A stretch of 6,005 nt of DNA from a bacterium (GTDB taxonomy: Bacteria; Eremiobacterota; Eremiobacteria; Baltobacterales; Baltobacteraceae), in the NCBI GenBank assembly GCA_021782295.1, contig JAJXVC010000119.1, forward strand, positions 1 through 6,005, in the 5' to 3' direction. The notes beneath the pieces are model-generated. The model was not told where the DNA came from. It searched no databases and worked only from the letters and a program-made list of their open reading frames with translations. The position numbers were made by a program, and so were the translations under genes. This document shows, piece after piece, positions 1-6,004 of this stretch (position 1 is its first letter; every line of letters begins with the position of its first letter).

Positions 1-244
1 GCCGATCGAGCCAGCGCCCGATCGCTGCGGGATCGCCCGCGCGCAGATAATTTCCCAGCAACGGGCGTGGCGGTTCGAGGACGGGAACGCCGGATATCGC
101 ACCGAGCATCGCGGGCAGTTGTCGCGTTACCGGGCGATCGTCGAGCGGAACGAAGAGGACCGGAGCGTTCGCTGCCTGCGCGATACCAAGACAGGCGACG
201 ACGAACGTCAGTGTCGCGATGAGGCGACGGTACACGCCGTTCAC
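1..244 (-). CDS. DUF4127 family exported protein, N-terminal part (cut by window edge)
   Basis: This is the first 81 codons of a gene that continues past the left edge. It starts with GTG at 242-244, which overlaps the murQ stop (GTGA), so its translation is probably coupled to murQ. The N-terminus MNGVYRRLIATLTFVVAC is a signal peptide: Arg6-Arg7, then a hydrophobic stretch. Signal peptidase I could cut after AQA or ANA (residues 24-27). VVAC (15-18) also fits a lipobox, so a lipoprotein is possible. The mature part opens with PVLFVPLDDRPVTRQLP (about 28-44), followed by PPRPLLGNYLRAGDPAAI and WLDR. The PLDDRP...LG...GD...WL pattern is what I recall for the start of DUF4127 proteins, whose function is unknown to me. 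The family call rests on this N-terminal pattern only. The position suggests a role in cell-wall turnover outside the cytoplasm; that is inference. Confidence 0.72.
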   Translation of the reverse strand, partial: MNGVYRRLIATLTFVVACLGIAQAANAPVLFVPLDDRPVTRQLPAMLGAISGVPVLEPPRPLLGNYLRAGDPAAIGRWLDR

Positions 245-1119
245 TTCAATCCGCGCAGCCGCCCGCCGTTGCGCGCGAGCGCTTCTCGTGCAGCGCGGAG
301 GTCGGTATCGAGCCACGCCATCGCAATCGCGGTTTTCACCGCTCCCGCCGCATCGTCGAGGAGCGCACGCGCGCGTTCGCGCCGACAGGGAACCGCGCGC
401 ATGACGATCCGTTCGGCGCGGTCGCGTAACTTCTCATTCGTAACGACGAGATCGACCATCATATTTTCGTAGGTCGTTCCCAACGCCACCATCACCGCCG
501 TCGAGAGCGCATTCAGCGCGATCTTCTGCGCCGTTCCCGCGATGAGGCGCGTCGAACCGGCGATCGGTTCAGCCCCGGTGGCGAGAAAAACGGCACAATC
601 GGCCTCGGCAAAGAGCGGTGCATCGCGATCGTCGGCGATGGCGATCGTCAGCGCACCACGCGCTCGTGCCGCTCGCAACGCCGCGATGACGTACGGCGCT
701 CGCCCACTCGCCGAGAGTGCGACGGCCACATCGCCGGCGTTCACGCAGGTGGTATCGCGCGCGCCCGCCGTTGCGTCGTCTTCGGCACCCTCGATCGCGC
801 CATGAAAGGCGGCGCTCCCACCGGCAAGGTGCATGCAGATGCGGCGTGGAGCGAGCCCGAACGTCGGATGCAACTCGACGGCGTCGAGCGCAGCGATCCG
901 TCCGCTGCTTCCGGCGCCGATGGTATGCCAGGTTGCCCCCTTCGCCATCGCCACCGCGGCAGCGTCGGCCGCTGCGGCAAGCGCATCGCGAGCGCCGGCG
1001 ACCGCTTCGACCGCGCGCGCCTGCATGCCGACGATCTCAGCGATGCAATCTACGGTATCTAAACCGTCGAGCGCCGGTCGTTGCGCGAACGCCTCGGTAG
1101 CGGGGAGTTCTTCACTCAT
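241..1119 (-). CDS. murQ: N-acetylmuramic acid 6-phosphate etherase
   Basis: MurQ is a cytosolic lyase that cleaves the D-lactyl ether of MurNAc-6-phosphate, giving GlcNAc-6-phosphate and D-lactate. The protein is 292 aa, close to the 298 aa of the E. coli enzyme, and is a single SIS (sugar isomerase) fold. Visible signatures are TIGAGSSGRIAALDAVELHP (66-85), AGGSAAF and EGAEDD (99-115), SASGRAPY (136-143), and the family hallmark GAEPIAGSTRLIAGTAQK (182-199), followed by TYENMMVDLVVTNEKLRDRA. Glu82 and Glu113 fall where I place the catalytic glutamates of studied MurQ enzymes (E83 and E114 in E. coli). The ATG at 1117-1119 overlaps the stop of the upstream kinase (ATGA). There is no convincing Shine-Dalgarno sequence, so translational coupling is likely. 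The neighbouring kinases make its substrate. The end overlaps the DUF4127 gene by four bases. Nothing in the sequence looks damaged. Confidence 0.97.
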   Translation of the reverse strand: MSEELPATEAFAQRPALDGLDTVDCIAEIVGMQARAVEAVAGARDALAAAADAAAVAMAKGATWHTIGAGSSGRIAALDAVELHPTFGLAPRRICMHLAGGSAAFHGAIEGAEDDATAGARDTTCVNAGDVAVALSASGRAPYVIAALRAARARGALTIAIADDRDAPLFAEADCAVFLATGAEPIAGSTRLIAGTAQKIALNALSTAVMVALGTTYENMMVDLVVTNEKLRDRAERIVMRAVPCRRERARALLDDAAGAVKTAIAMAWLDTDLRAAREALARNGGRLRGLK

Positions 1120-2012
1120 TGCCGCACGCTCGCACGCTCCGCTAAGACCAACGCACCTTCGACCGGCTCGCCGGAAAATTTCCGAATGTTTAAAAAAGGC
1201 GCTTCGTTGGAAAGACGCGTCTCGAACAGAAAGGTCAGCAGAGAATTTTCGCGCACCAAGCCGCCGCAGAGCGCGAGCGAGAACGGAAGCTGCGATACGT
1301 CGAGTCGGCGAAGAAGCGCACGTACGAGATCGGCGAGTTCCAACGCCGCGCCCTGTACGATCTTCACTGCGGAACGCTCGCCGCTATCGGCTGCGGCAAG
1401 AACGAGCGGCGCAAGTGCGGCGATCGCAGCAACGGGCACCGGGCTCCGATAGAGCGCCGAAAAGAGCGTCGCCCGGTCGCTGCATGCAAGTGCACGCTCG
1501 ATGCCTGCGAACCATGCGGCACGCGGTGCGCGCTCTTCATAGGAACGAAGTAACAGACGCGCGGCCGCAAGGCCCAACGCGTAGCCGGAACCTTCATCGC
1601 CGAGCAGGTAGCCGCCGCCGCCGAGCGCGATGCGTTCCTCCCCACGCTCGCCGTAGATACCGCTTCCCGTACCGAGCACGAGTACCGCTCCGTCGCCCGA
1701 TGGAATCGCCGCGCGCAATGCAATCTCCAGATCGCTCGTGCAGATGATGCGCGCCTGCGGGAAGAGTTCGTGCAGGCTCGCTTCGAGCGCTGCGGCGATG
1801 CCCGGATTCGAAAGCCCTGCCACACCGAGTACCACGCTCTCGGGCGAGCGGCCGAGCGCGAGATCGCGCACCAATGCGTGCAGCACGCTGCGAACGCTCT
1901 CGACTGAAAGAACCGACGGATTCGCGGGGCCGGCCTCGGCACGCATGCGCCGTTCGCCGTCGCGCGCCATCGCAACGCTCTTACTTCCGCCGAGATCGAT
2001 CCCTAGAATCAT
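1116..2012 (-). CDS. murK: BadF/BadG-type N-acetylmuramic acid/N-acetylglucosamine kinase (MurK-like)
   Basis: This 298-aa protein is an ASKHA-fold sugar kinase of the BadF/BadG/BcrA/BcrD family, which includes eukaryotic GlcNAc kinase and clostridial MurK. By context it should phosphorylate O-6 of MurNAc (feeding MurQ) and perhaps GlcNAc. Motifs in order: MILGIDLGGSKS (1-12, phosphate-1), VVLGVAGL (60-67), SDLEIALRAA (93-102, with Asp94 the likely catalytic base), VLVLGTGSGIYGE (110-122, phosphate-2), GGGGYLLGDEGSGY (131-144, family signature), LALCGGLV (246-253, adenosine site) and a C-terminal PVEGALVLA. The ATG at 2010-2012 is chosen because the fold begins there, it overlaps the anmK stop (ATGA), and AAGGAA lies 8 bases upstream. 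A longer reading frame upstream is anmK read out of frame. Residues 273-275 are encoded by a slippery TTT TTA AAC, described separately. A role as a glucosamine or GlcNAc-only kinase cannot be excluded. Confidence 0.88.
   Translation of the reverse strand: MILGIDLGGSKSVAMARDGERRMRAEAGPANPSVLSVESVRSVLHALVRDLALGRSPESVVLGVAGLSNPGIAAALEASLHELFPQARIICTSDLEIALRAAIPSGDGAVLVLGTGSGIYGERGEERIALGGGGYLLGDEGSGYALGLAAARLLLRSYEERAPRAAWFAGIERALACSDRATLFSALYRSPVPVAAIAALAPLVLAAADSGERSAVKIVQGAALELADLVRALLRRLDVSQLPFSLALCGGLVRENSLLTFLFETRLSNEAPFLNIRKFSGEPVEGALVLAERASVRQ
1188..1194 (-). promoter_or_regulatory. Possible -1 frameshift heptamer T TTA AAC linking murK to murQ
   Basis: The transcript reads CTTTTTTAAAC here, with TTT TTA AAC in the murK frame (Phe273-Leu274-Asn275). 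T TTA AAC is a classical X XXY YYZ slippery heptamer. After a -1 slip the frame has no stop for 23 codons and then enters murQ in frame at its ATG, because the ATGA overlap puts murQ in the -1 frame. Two weak hairpins follow: CGGAA/TTCCG at 1172-1184, 3 bases after the heptamer, and CCGG-CGAG-CCGG at 1163-1174. They share bases and cannot both form. The six Ts could also promote RNA polymerase slippage. Whether any slippage occurs is unknown. Confidence 0.3.
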
Positions 2013-3163
2013 CGTGCATCTTCCTTTGCGATCTTTGCAAGCAACTGCGAAAGAGCGTACGGTGCGACCGCGCCGAGAACGGCGTGCTTTCGCGCCCCGG
2101 TCACCGACGGGAGGTTCGCGCTGCGCCCGCGCAGCGTTTGGAATCCGAGAACGGCGAAGGCGACCGCCTCTTTCGATTCGGCCGGCACCCCGACCGCGTC
2201 GCTCGATTCGACGCGCGCACGCGATAGCCGCTCGCGCAGCGCTTGCAGCAGCCGAGTATTTTTCGCTCCACCACCGGAGCAAAGAATGCGTGCATCCTCG
2301 AAGTGGTGGCGTTCGATCTCCTGCGCGATACTCTCGACCGTCAAGGCAAGCAGCGTCGCCAACGCGTCCTCGAGCGATTGCGCCTGCAACGAACTGCGAA
2401 AGCGGCGCAGAAAAGCCTCGCCGAAGCGCTCGCGCCCAGTCGATTTCGGTGCGGGGAGCGCAAAGTAAGGATCGGCGAGCATCTCGGCAAGCAGCGTCGC
2501 ATCGACGCTGCCGCGCGCCGCCGCTGCGCCGTCACGGTCGAAGCGCGCAGCGCCGCCGCTCGCTTCGGCGATCCATGCATCGAGCAACATGTTCCCGGGG
2601 CCGGTATCGAACGCAACGATCTCGTCTGCATCGGGGCTCGCGCCTGCGGGGAGCAACGTGAGATTGGCGATCCCGCCGCAATTGAGTGCGATGCGCTTTT
2701 CGTCGGGGGCGGCGACGAGCAAGAGATCGGCGTAGGGAACCAACGGCGCGCCCGATCCACCGAGCGCACAATCCGCGCTTCGAAAATCGAAACAGACGCT
2801 CGCGGCGATGCGCTCGCGTAGCGCAAATGGGTCACCGATTTGCAACGTGAGTGCGGCAGCACCGTCGTGGAAGATCGTTTGGCCGTGCATCGCCGCAAAA
2901 TCGACCGAGCGACCGGAGAGAAAATGCTCCGCGGCATCGGCGTGCGCAGTTCCCAGTTCGCGATGAAGGCGCGCGACGGCGGCGATACCGCCGCTCCCGC
3001 GGCGAATGACCTCGTCGAGCAGATCCGCGTTCTCCGGCGCGAAGGCGAAGGTTTGCGCGTCGAGCAGTTCGATAGCGATCCGTTCGCCGCGCACGTGCAG
3101 ATCGACGAGCGCACAGTCAATCCCGTCGAGCGAGGTGCCGCTCATCATCCCCAATGCGATCAT
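2009..3163 (-). CDS. anmK: Anhydro-N-acetylmuramic acid kinase
   Basis: AnmK opens the 1,6-anhydro ring of anhydroMurNAc and phosphorylates O-6 with ATP, giving MurNAc-6-phosphate for MurQ. It acts in the cytosol on lytic-transglycosylase products. The 384-aa protein (E. coli AnmK is 369 aa) begins with the family signature GMMSGTSLDGID (5-16). Then come MHGQT (92-96), LQIGDP (107-112), DFRSADCALGGSGAPLVP (126-143), NCGGIANLT (161-169), FDTGPGN (185-191, with Asp186 at the position I recall as the catalytic Asp), PKSTGRERF (239-247), SGGGAKN (296-302) and the closing EAVAFAVL (332-339). The ATG at 3161-3163 is chosen because it sits directly before the signature and overlaps the stop of the serine hydrolase (ATGA). 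The longer upstream extension is the hydrolase gene in another frame. The end overlaps murK by four bases. The sequence is intact and the call is firm. Confidence 0.97.
   Translation of the reverse strand: MIALGMMSGTSLDGIDCALVDLHVRGERIAIELLDAQTFAFAPENADLLDEVIRRGSGGIAAVARLHRELGTAHADAAEHFLSGRSVDFAAMHGQTIFHDGAAALTLQIGDPFALRERIAASVCFDFRSADCALGGSGAPLVPYADLLLVAAPDEKRIALNCGGIANLTLLPAGASPDADEIVAFDTGPGNMLLDAWIAEASGGAARFDRDGAAAARGSVDATLLAEMLADPYFALPAPKSTGRERFGEAFLRRFRSSLQAQSLEDALATLLALTVESIAQEIERHHFEDARILCSGGGAKNTRLLQALRERLSRARVESSDAVGVPAESKEAVAFAVLGFQTLRGRSANLPSVTGARKHAVLGAVAPYALSQLLAKIAKEDAR
2021..2026 (-). promoter_or_regulatory. Ribosome binding site for murK
   Basis: AAGGAA on the transcript lies 8 bases before the murK ATG (2010-2012), inside the last codons of anmK. 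It is a moderate Shine-Dalgarno match. It supports the short murK start over the longer open frame upstream, and suggests some independent initiation in addition to coupling with anmK. Confidence 0.55.
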
Positions 3164-4197
3164 GCGCTGCGATCCACTGCATCGGTCACGCCGGTAAAAA
3201 ATGCTCGCCGTAGATCGGTGCTGTCCTCGCGCCCGAAATACACGGTGTTCGTCAGCAGCACGGCGGTGAGATCGCGCTCTGGATCGACCCAGATGCAGGT
3301 CCCCGTGAATCCGGTATGTCCGAACGAATCGCGCGAAAAACCGGGGCCACACGAGTTATCATCCCGCGTTTTGAGCGCCCAGCCGAGCCCACGACGGAGC
3401 GTCGGATCGAAGGCTTGCTCGCGCACCGCTTCGCGCGCAAGCGCTTCGTCGATCACCGAGGAACGGCCGTGCAACGCCGCAAGATACTGTTCGCCGATCC
3501 ACGCCGCGTCGGCCGCGCTGCCGAAGATCCCCGCGTGCCCGGCAACACCGCCGCAGAGGTAGGCTTTCTCGTCGTGCACGCGTCCTTGCAGACGCCCTCG
3601 CCAGCCGTCGCACTCCGTCGCCGGAAGCGTTCCCCAATCGGTCTTGCGCGGGCGGTAGCCGAAGTCGGGGCGCGCAACGAATCGTTCGACGAGCGTTTGT
3701 AACGAGCGCCCTTCGCGGCGCGCAAGGGCGACGCCGAGTGCGAGAAAGCCGAGATCGCTGTAGAGGACGCCGCTGCCGACCGGAGCGTGAAGATCGGCGG
3801 TAAGCGCATACTCTTCGACGGAGCGATCGCGGAGCGAGCGATAATGCGCCCCCGATTGCATTCCCGAGGTATGTGCGAGCAGCATGCGCAACGTGATCGA
3901 TCGCTGCGGCAACCGTTCCCACTCCGGAATCGTTTCGACGAGCGGGTCGTCGAGCGCAAAACCTCCGCGCGCGAGCGCATCGAGAGCGAGCGACGCTACC
4001 ACGAGCTTCGTCAGCGAGGCGAGATCAAAACGTGTATCGAGCGCAACCGGGCGTGCATCGCCATCTGCACGCGTGCTGCCGTACGCGCGTTCGAAGAGCA
4101 CGCGGCCGTGCCGTTCGACGCGTGCGACGGCAGCGGTGAAGCGTCGCCCAAGTGCCGCGCGCAGCACGGCATCGCTCTCTGCAAAACGATCACGCAC
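3160..4197 (-). CDS. Beta-lactamase-family serine hydrolase, probable N-acetylmuramyl-L-alanine amidase (AmiE-like)
   Basis: This 345-aa protein has the class C beta-lactamase/serine hydrolase fold. Motifs: SLTK (61-64; Ser61 nucleophile, Lys64), LLAHTSGM (106-113), YSDLGFLALG (146-155; YSD in the Y-x-N position), GVAGHAGIFGSAAD (217-230), GLGWAL (270-275) and HTGFTGT (294-300; replaces the KTG box). In Bacillus subtilis a protein of this superfamily, AmiE (YbbE), is encoded beside nagZ and murQ and strips the stem peptide from MurNAc. Its position between nagZ and anmK supports the same job here, but the family also contains esterases and DD-peptidases, so the substrate is inference. No signal peptide is visible, suggesting a cytosolic enzyme, unlike the Bacillus one. 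The chosen start is GTG at 4195-4197, overlapping the nagZ end by 8 bases. A GTG at 4222-4224 and a later GTG are alternatives; none has a clear ribosome binding site. Confidence 0.82.
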   Translation of the reverse strand: MRDRFAESDAVLRAALGRRFTAAVARVERHGRVLFERAYGSTRADGDARPVALDTRFDLASLTKLVVASLALDALARGGFALDDPLVETIPEWERLPQRSITLRMLLAHTSGMQSGAHYRSLRDRSVEEYALTADLHAPVGSGVLYSDLGFLALGVALARREGRSLQTLVERFVARPDFGYRPRKTDWGTLPATECDGWRGRLQGRVHDEKAYLCGGVAGHAGIFGSAADAAWIGEQYLAALHGRSSVIDEALAREAVREQAFDPTLRRGLGWALKTRDDNSCGPGFSRDSFGHTGFTGTCIWVDPERDLTAVLLTNTVYFGREDSTDLRRAFFTGVTDAVDRSA

Positions 4198-5671
4198 GAG
4201 CGATCGTGACCGGTAATTTTCCACTCGTCGGTGCGCCGGCAAAGAGTGCGGCGGCAGCGGCGTGGAGATGCAGCGGATCGCTGCCGAAGCAGCAAAGCGC
4301 GTGCTCGACGAAGGGTGCCGCTTCGATATCAAACGGCTCCATCGTCGAAACGAGGATGCTCTCGGGAAAGCGATCGACGATGCGACGAATCGCATCGATC
4401 GCGACGGGATCGAGGTGCGTACGATACGAGAGCAACACGGGGCGACGTTTGGAACTCGCGATCGCCGCGAGCGTACGATCGACCGATACCGCGTCCTGCG
4501 GCTGCAGTTGCGGTGCCTCTTCCGCTCCATGCGCCGCCGGGCCGAGATCGCCCTCGACGCCGAAGCGAACGAGGATGCTTTCCTCGGCACGCACTCGCGG
4601 CATTCCACGAACGCACACCACCGCCCGCGCGGCAATCGTCGTGCCGACGTTCGGAAAAGGTGCAGGAGCATCGAGCGGAATCGGCCGCGAGAGGGTCGCC
4701 CGCAACATGCGCATGCGCATGCCCGCTTCTCGCAGGCGCCACTCGCGCATCTCGCCACGTGCGATGCGCGCGGAGATCTCGCGCGCCGCCGGCATCGCTT
4801 CATCGAGTTGCTCGCAGATCAGCGCGCAATCCGCTCCGGCCTGAATTGCCCTAGCGGCGCGCTCGGCGATCGTACCGAAGCGATCGAGCGCACCCATCTC
4901 CAAATCATCGGTGAAGGCAACGCCGTTAAACGAACAACTCTCGCGTAAGAGCGATTTCATCACCGGCTCGGAGAGCGTCGCCGGTTGCTCCCGATCGACC
5001 GCTTCAACGACGACATGCGCGATCATCGCCGCGCGCGCGTGCGGCAAGAGTTCGCAGAACGGCGCGAGATCGCGCAGATGGAAGAGCGTCGTCGGAATCG
5101 AGACCGTCGGCAGTGCGACGTGTGAATCGACGGCGGTGCTGCCGTGCCCCGGAAAATGCTTGAACGTCGGCACGATCCCGCGGCGCCCCATGCCGCTTGC
5201 GAGCGCTCCGGCAAGGTCGGCGACACGCTCGGGATCGTCGCCGAAGGAGCGCGTACCGATGACGGTACTCGCGTGATCGATGGCGAGATCGAGCACCGGT
5301 GCGAAATCGAGATTCACGCCGATGCGGCGGAGATCGTGTGCGATCTGCTCGCCGAGTTGTCGCGCGAGCTCGAGATCGTCGGCGGCACCGACGGCCATCA
5401 TCGAAGGCATCGGTGCGAGCCCATCGCGCAGTCGCGCGACCCGCCCCCCTTCTTGGTCGATGGCGATGATCGGTGTCGGATCGTCGGGGCGCAGGGCACG
5501 CAGCGCGTCGGTGAGGGCGCGGGCGCTCTCTACCGTCGGTACATTTTCTGCGAAGAGGACGTATCCGCCGAAGCCCCGCAGCGCGAACTCCGCACGGGTC
5601 GCTTCATCGAGCTCCGAACCCGGAAACCCAACTGCAAGAACACCCTCCGCTAGGTCGACGAACTCGCTCAG
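4190..5671 (-). CDS. nagZ: Beta-N-acetylglucosaminidase (GH3), two-domain NagZ
   Basis: NagZ hydrolyses GlcNAc from GlcNAc-(anhydro)MurNAc(-peptide). The protein is 493 aa if translation starts at CTG (5669-5671). The GH3 barrel shows VLAVGFPGSELDE (11-23), GGYVLFAEN (35-43), IAIDQEGGRVARL (69-81, substrate Asp72), GTRSFG (139-144), KHFPGHGS (171-178), DSH (182-184, the Asp-His general-acid pair of NagZ) and TDDLEMGAL (254-262, nucleophile Asp255). A C-terminal alpha/beta domain (about 340-493) ends in CCFGSD and GKLPVTI (484-490), as in Bacillus-type two-domain NagZ. There is no signal peptide, so a cytosolic location is likely. The first ATG (5408-5410) would remove 87 residues including the DQEGGRV motif, so it cannot be the functional start. 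No ATG, GTG or TTG exists between the upstream stop and that motif, whereas CTG has a good ribosome binding site 5 bases before it. The function is firm; the exact start is inferred. Confidence 0.93.
   Translation of the reverse strand: MSEFVDLAEGVLAVGFPGSELDEATRAEFALRGFGGYVLFAENVPTVESARALTDALRALRPDDPTPIIAIDQEGGRVARLRDGLAPMPSMMAVGAADDLELARQLGEQIAHDLRRIGVNLDFAPVLDLAIDHASTVIGTRSFGDDPERVADLAGALASGMGRRGIVPTFKHFPGHGSTAVDSHVALPTVSIPTTLFHLRDLAPFCELLPHARAAMIAHVVVEAVDREQPATLSEPVMKSLLRESCSFNGVAFTDDLEMGALDRFGTIAERAARAIQAGADCALICEQLDEAMPAAREISARIARGEMREWRLREAGMRMRMLRATLSRPIPLDAPAPFPNVGTTIAARAVVCVRGMPRVRAEESILVRFGVEGDLGPAAHGAEEAPQLQPQDAVSVDRTLAAIASSKRRPVLLSYRTHLDPVAIDAIRRIVDRFPESILVSTMEPFDIEAAPFVEHALCCFGSDPLHLHAAAAALFAGAPTSGKLPVTIARA
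4195..4208 (-). promoter_or_regulatory. Hairpin covering the serine hydrolase start codon
   Basis: The transcript can fold CACGA-TCGC-TCGTG here, with the proposed GTG start in the 3' arm. It lies in the last codons of nagZ. Ribosomes finishing nagZ would open it, which would fit translational coupling. Overlapping alternative stems (CGATC/GATCG and TCACG/CGTGA) can also form around it. The stem is short and CGATCG-rich sequence makes such palindromes common, so a function is speculative. Confidence 0.25.
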
Positions 5672-5676
5672 AACGG

Positions 5677-5684
5677 CTCCTTCT
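5677..5684 (-). promoter_or_regulatory. Strong ribosome binding site deciding the nagZ start
   Basis: AGAAGGAG on the transcript ends 5 bases before CTG (5669-5671). It is the best Shine-Dalgarno match I see at any start in the window. It lies in the only intergenic gap (5672-5704), where nothing else is evident. It is the main evidence that nagZ starts at a CTG rather than at the distant ATG. Confidence 0.7.
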
Positions 5685-5704
5685 CGTTCGGGAGGAACTC
5701 GGTG

Positions 5705-6004
5705 TCAGTGCGCGCTGATCGATTGCGCTACGAGCATCTTCCCGGAGCGGGCCGCGAGTACCTCGACGCGGTCGCCGAGTCGCAGGCTTGCCAGTGTGGC
5801 AAAGCCGCCGGCCCGCTGGATCGAGGTATTCGGGGTCACCGTCACCTCCATCGTCTTTGCGCCGACTCGGACGCCGATGCCGGGATGTTGATAGTGAATG
5901 GCAACGATTCGCCCGACGAACGAGAGCGCGCGCGAGGGATGCGCGGCGATTGCGCTCGGTGCGAGCGCCAGGAATGCGAAGCAGAGAAAGAGGGTGCGTT
6001 TCAC
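5705..6004 (-). CDS. Small secreted beta-rich protein (DUF5666-like)
   Basis: This 99-aa protein starts with GTG at 6002-6004, one base from the window edge. MKRTLFLCFAFLALAPSAIA (1-20) is a classic signal peptide: Lys-Arg, a hydrophobic core and a probable cut after AIA. The mature 79 residues look like alternating beta strands: FVGRIVAIHYQHPGIGVRV, then MEVTVTPNTSI, LRLGDRVEVLAAR and a closing LVAQSI. The T-x-I followed by L-x-x-GDRVEV and A-x-x-I resembles small OB-like domains such as DUF5666. I do not recognise a specific protein, and no catalytic residues stand out. It is the first visible gene of the block, 33 bases before nagZ and in the same frame as it, separated by a single TGA. 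A link to wall recycling is only positional. Because the start is at the edge, a longer N-terminus is possible, although the signal peptide argues against it. Confidence 0.75.
   Translation of the reverse strand: MKRTLFLCFAFLALAPSAIAAHPSRALSFVGRIVAIHYQHPGIGVRVGAKTMEVTVTPNTSIQRAGGFATLASLRLGDRVEVLAARSGKMLVAQSISAH

Noticed and set aside
2013..2282. A 90-residue N-terminal extension of the MurK-like kinase
   Set aside because: It is the anmK gene read out of frame. The kinase fold starts at MILGIDLGG, which has its own ribosome binding site.
833..2661. Long plus-strand open frames (833-1747 and 1738-2661, about 300 codons each)
   Set aside because: They are antisense to murQ, murK and anmK, are rich in Arg, Ser and Ala with no recognisable motif, and arise easily opposite GC-rich genes.
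3164..3352. A 63-residue N-terminal extension of AnmK
   Set aside because: It is the serine hydrolase gene read out of frame, it has no family similarity, and the family starts right at the MIALGMMSGTS methionine.
4706..4722. Short tandem CATGCG repeat
   Set aside because: It encodes Met-Arg-Met-Arg-Met within nagZ, is only about three units long, and has no sign of being a functional repeat array.
4198..4803. A 202-residue N-terminal extension of the serine hydrolase
   Set aside because: It is Arg/Ser-rich sequence from the alternative frame of nagZ, with no domain or signal peptide.
5705..5707. TGA as a recoded codon (selenocysteine or altered code)
   Set aside because: All six visible genes end in TGA at sensible family lengths, and no selenocysteine-type context is evident.
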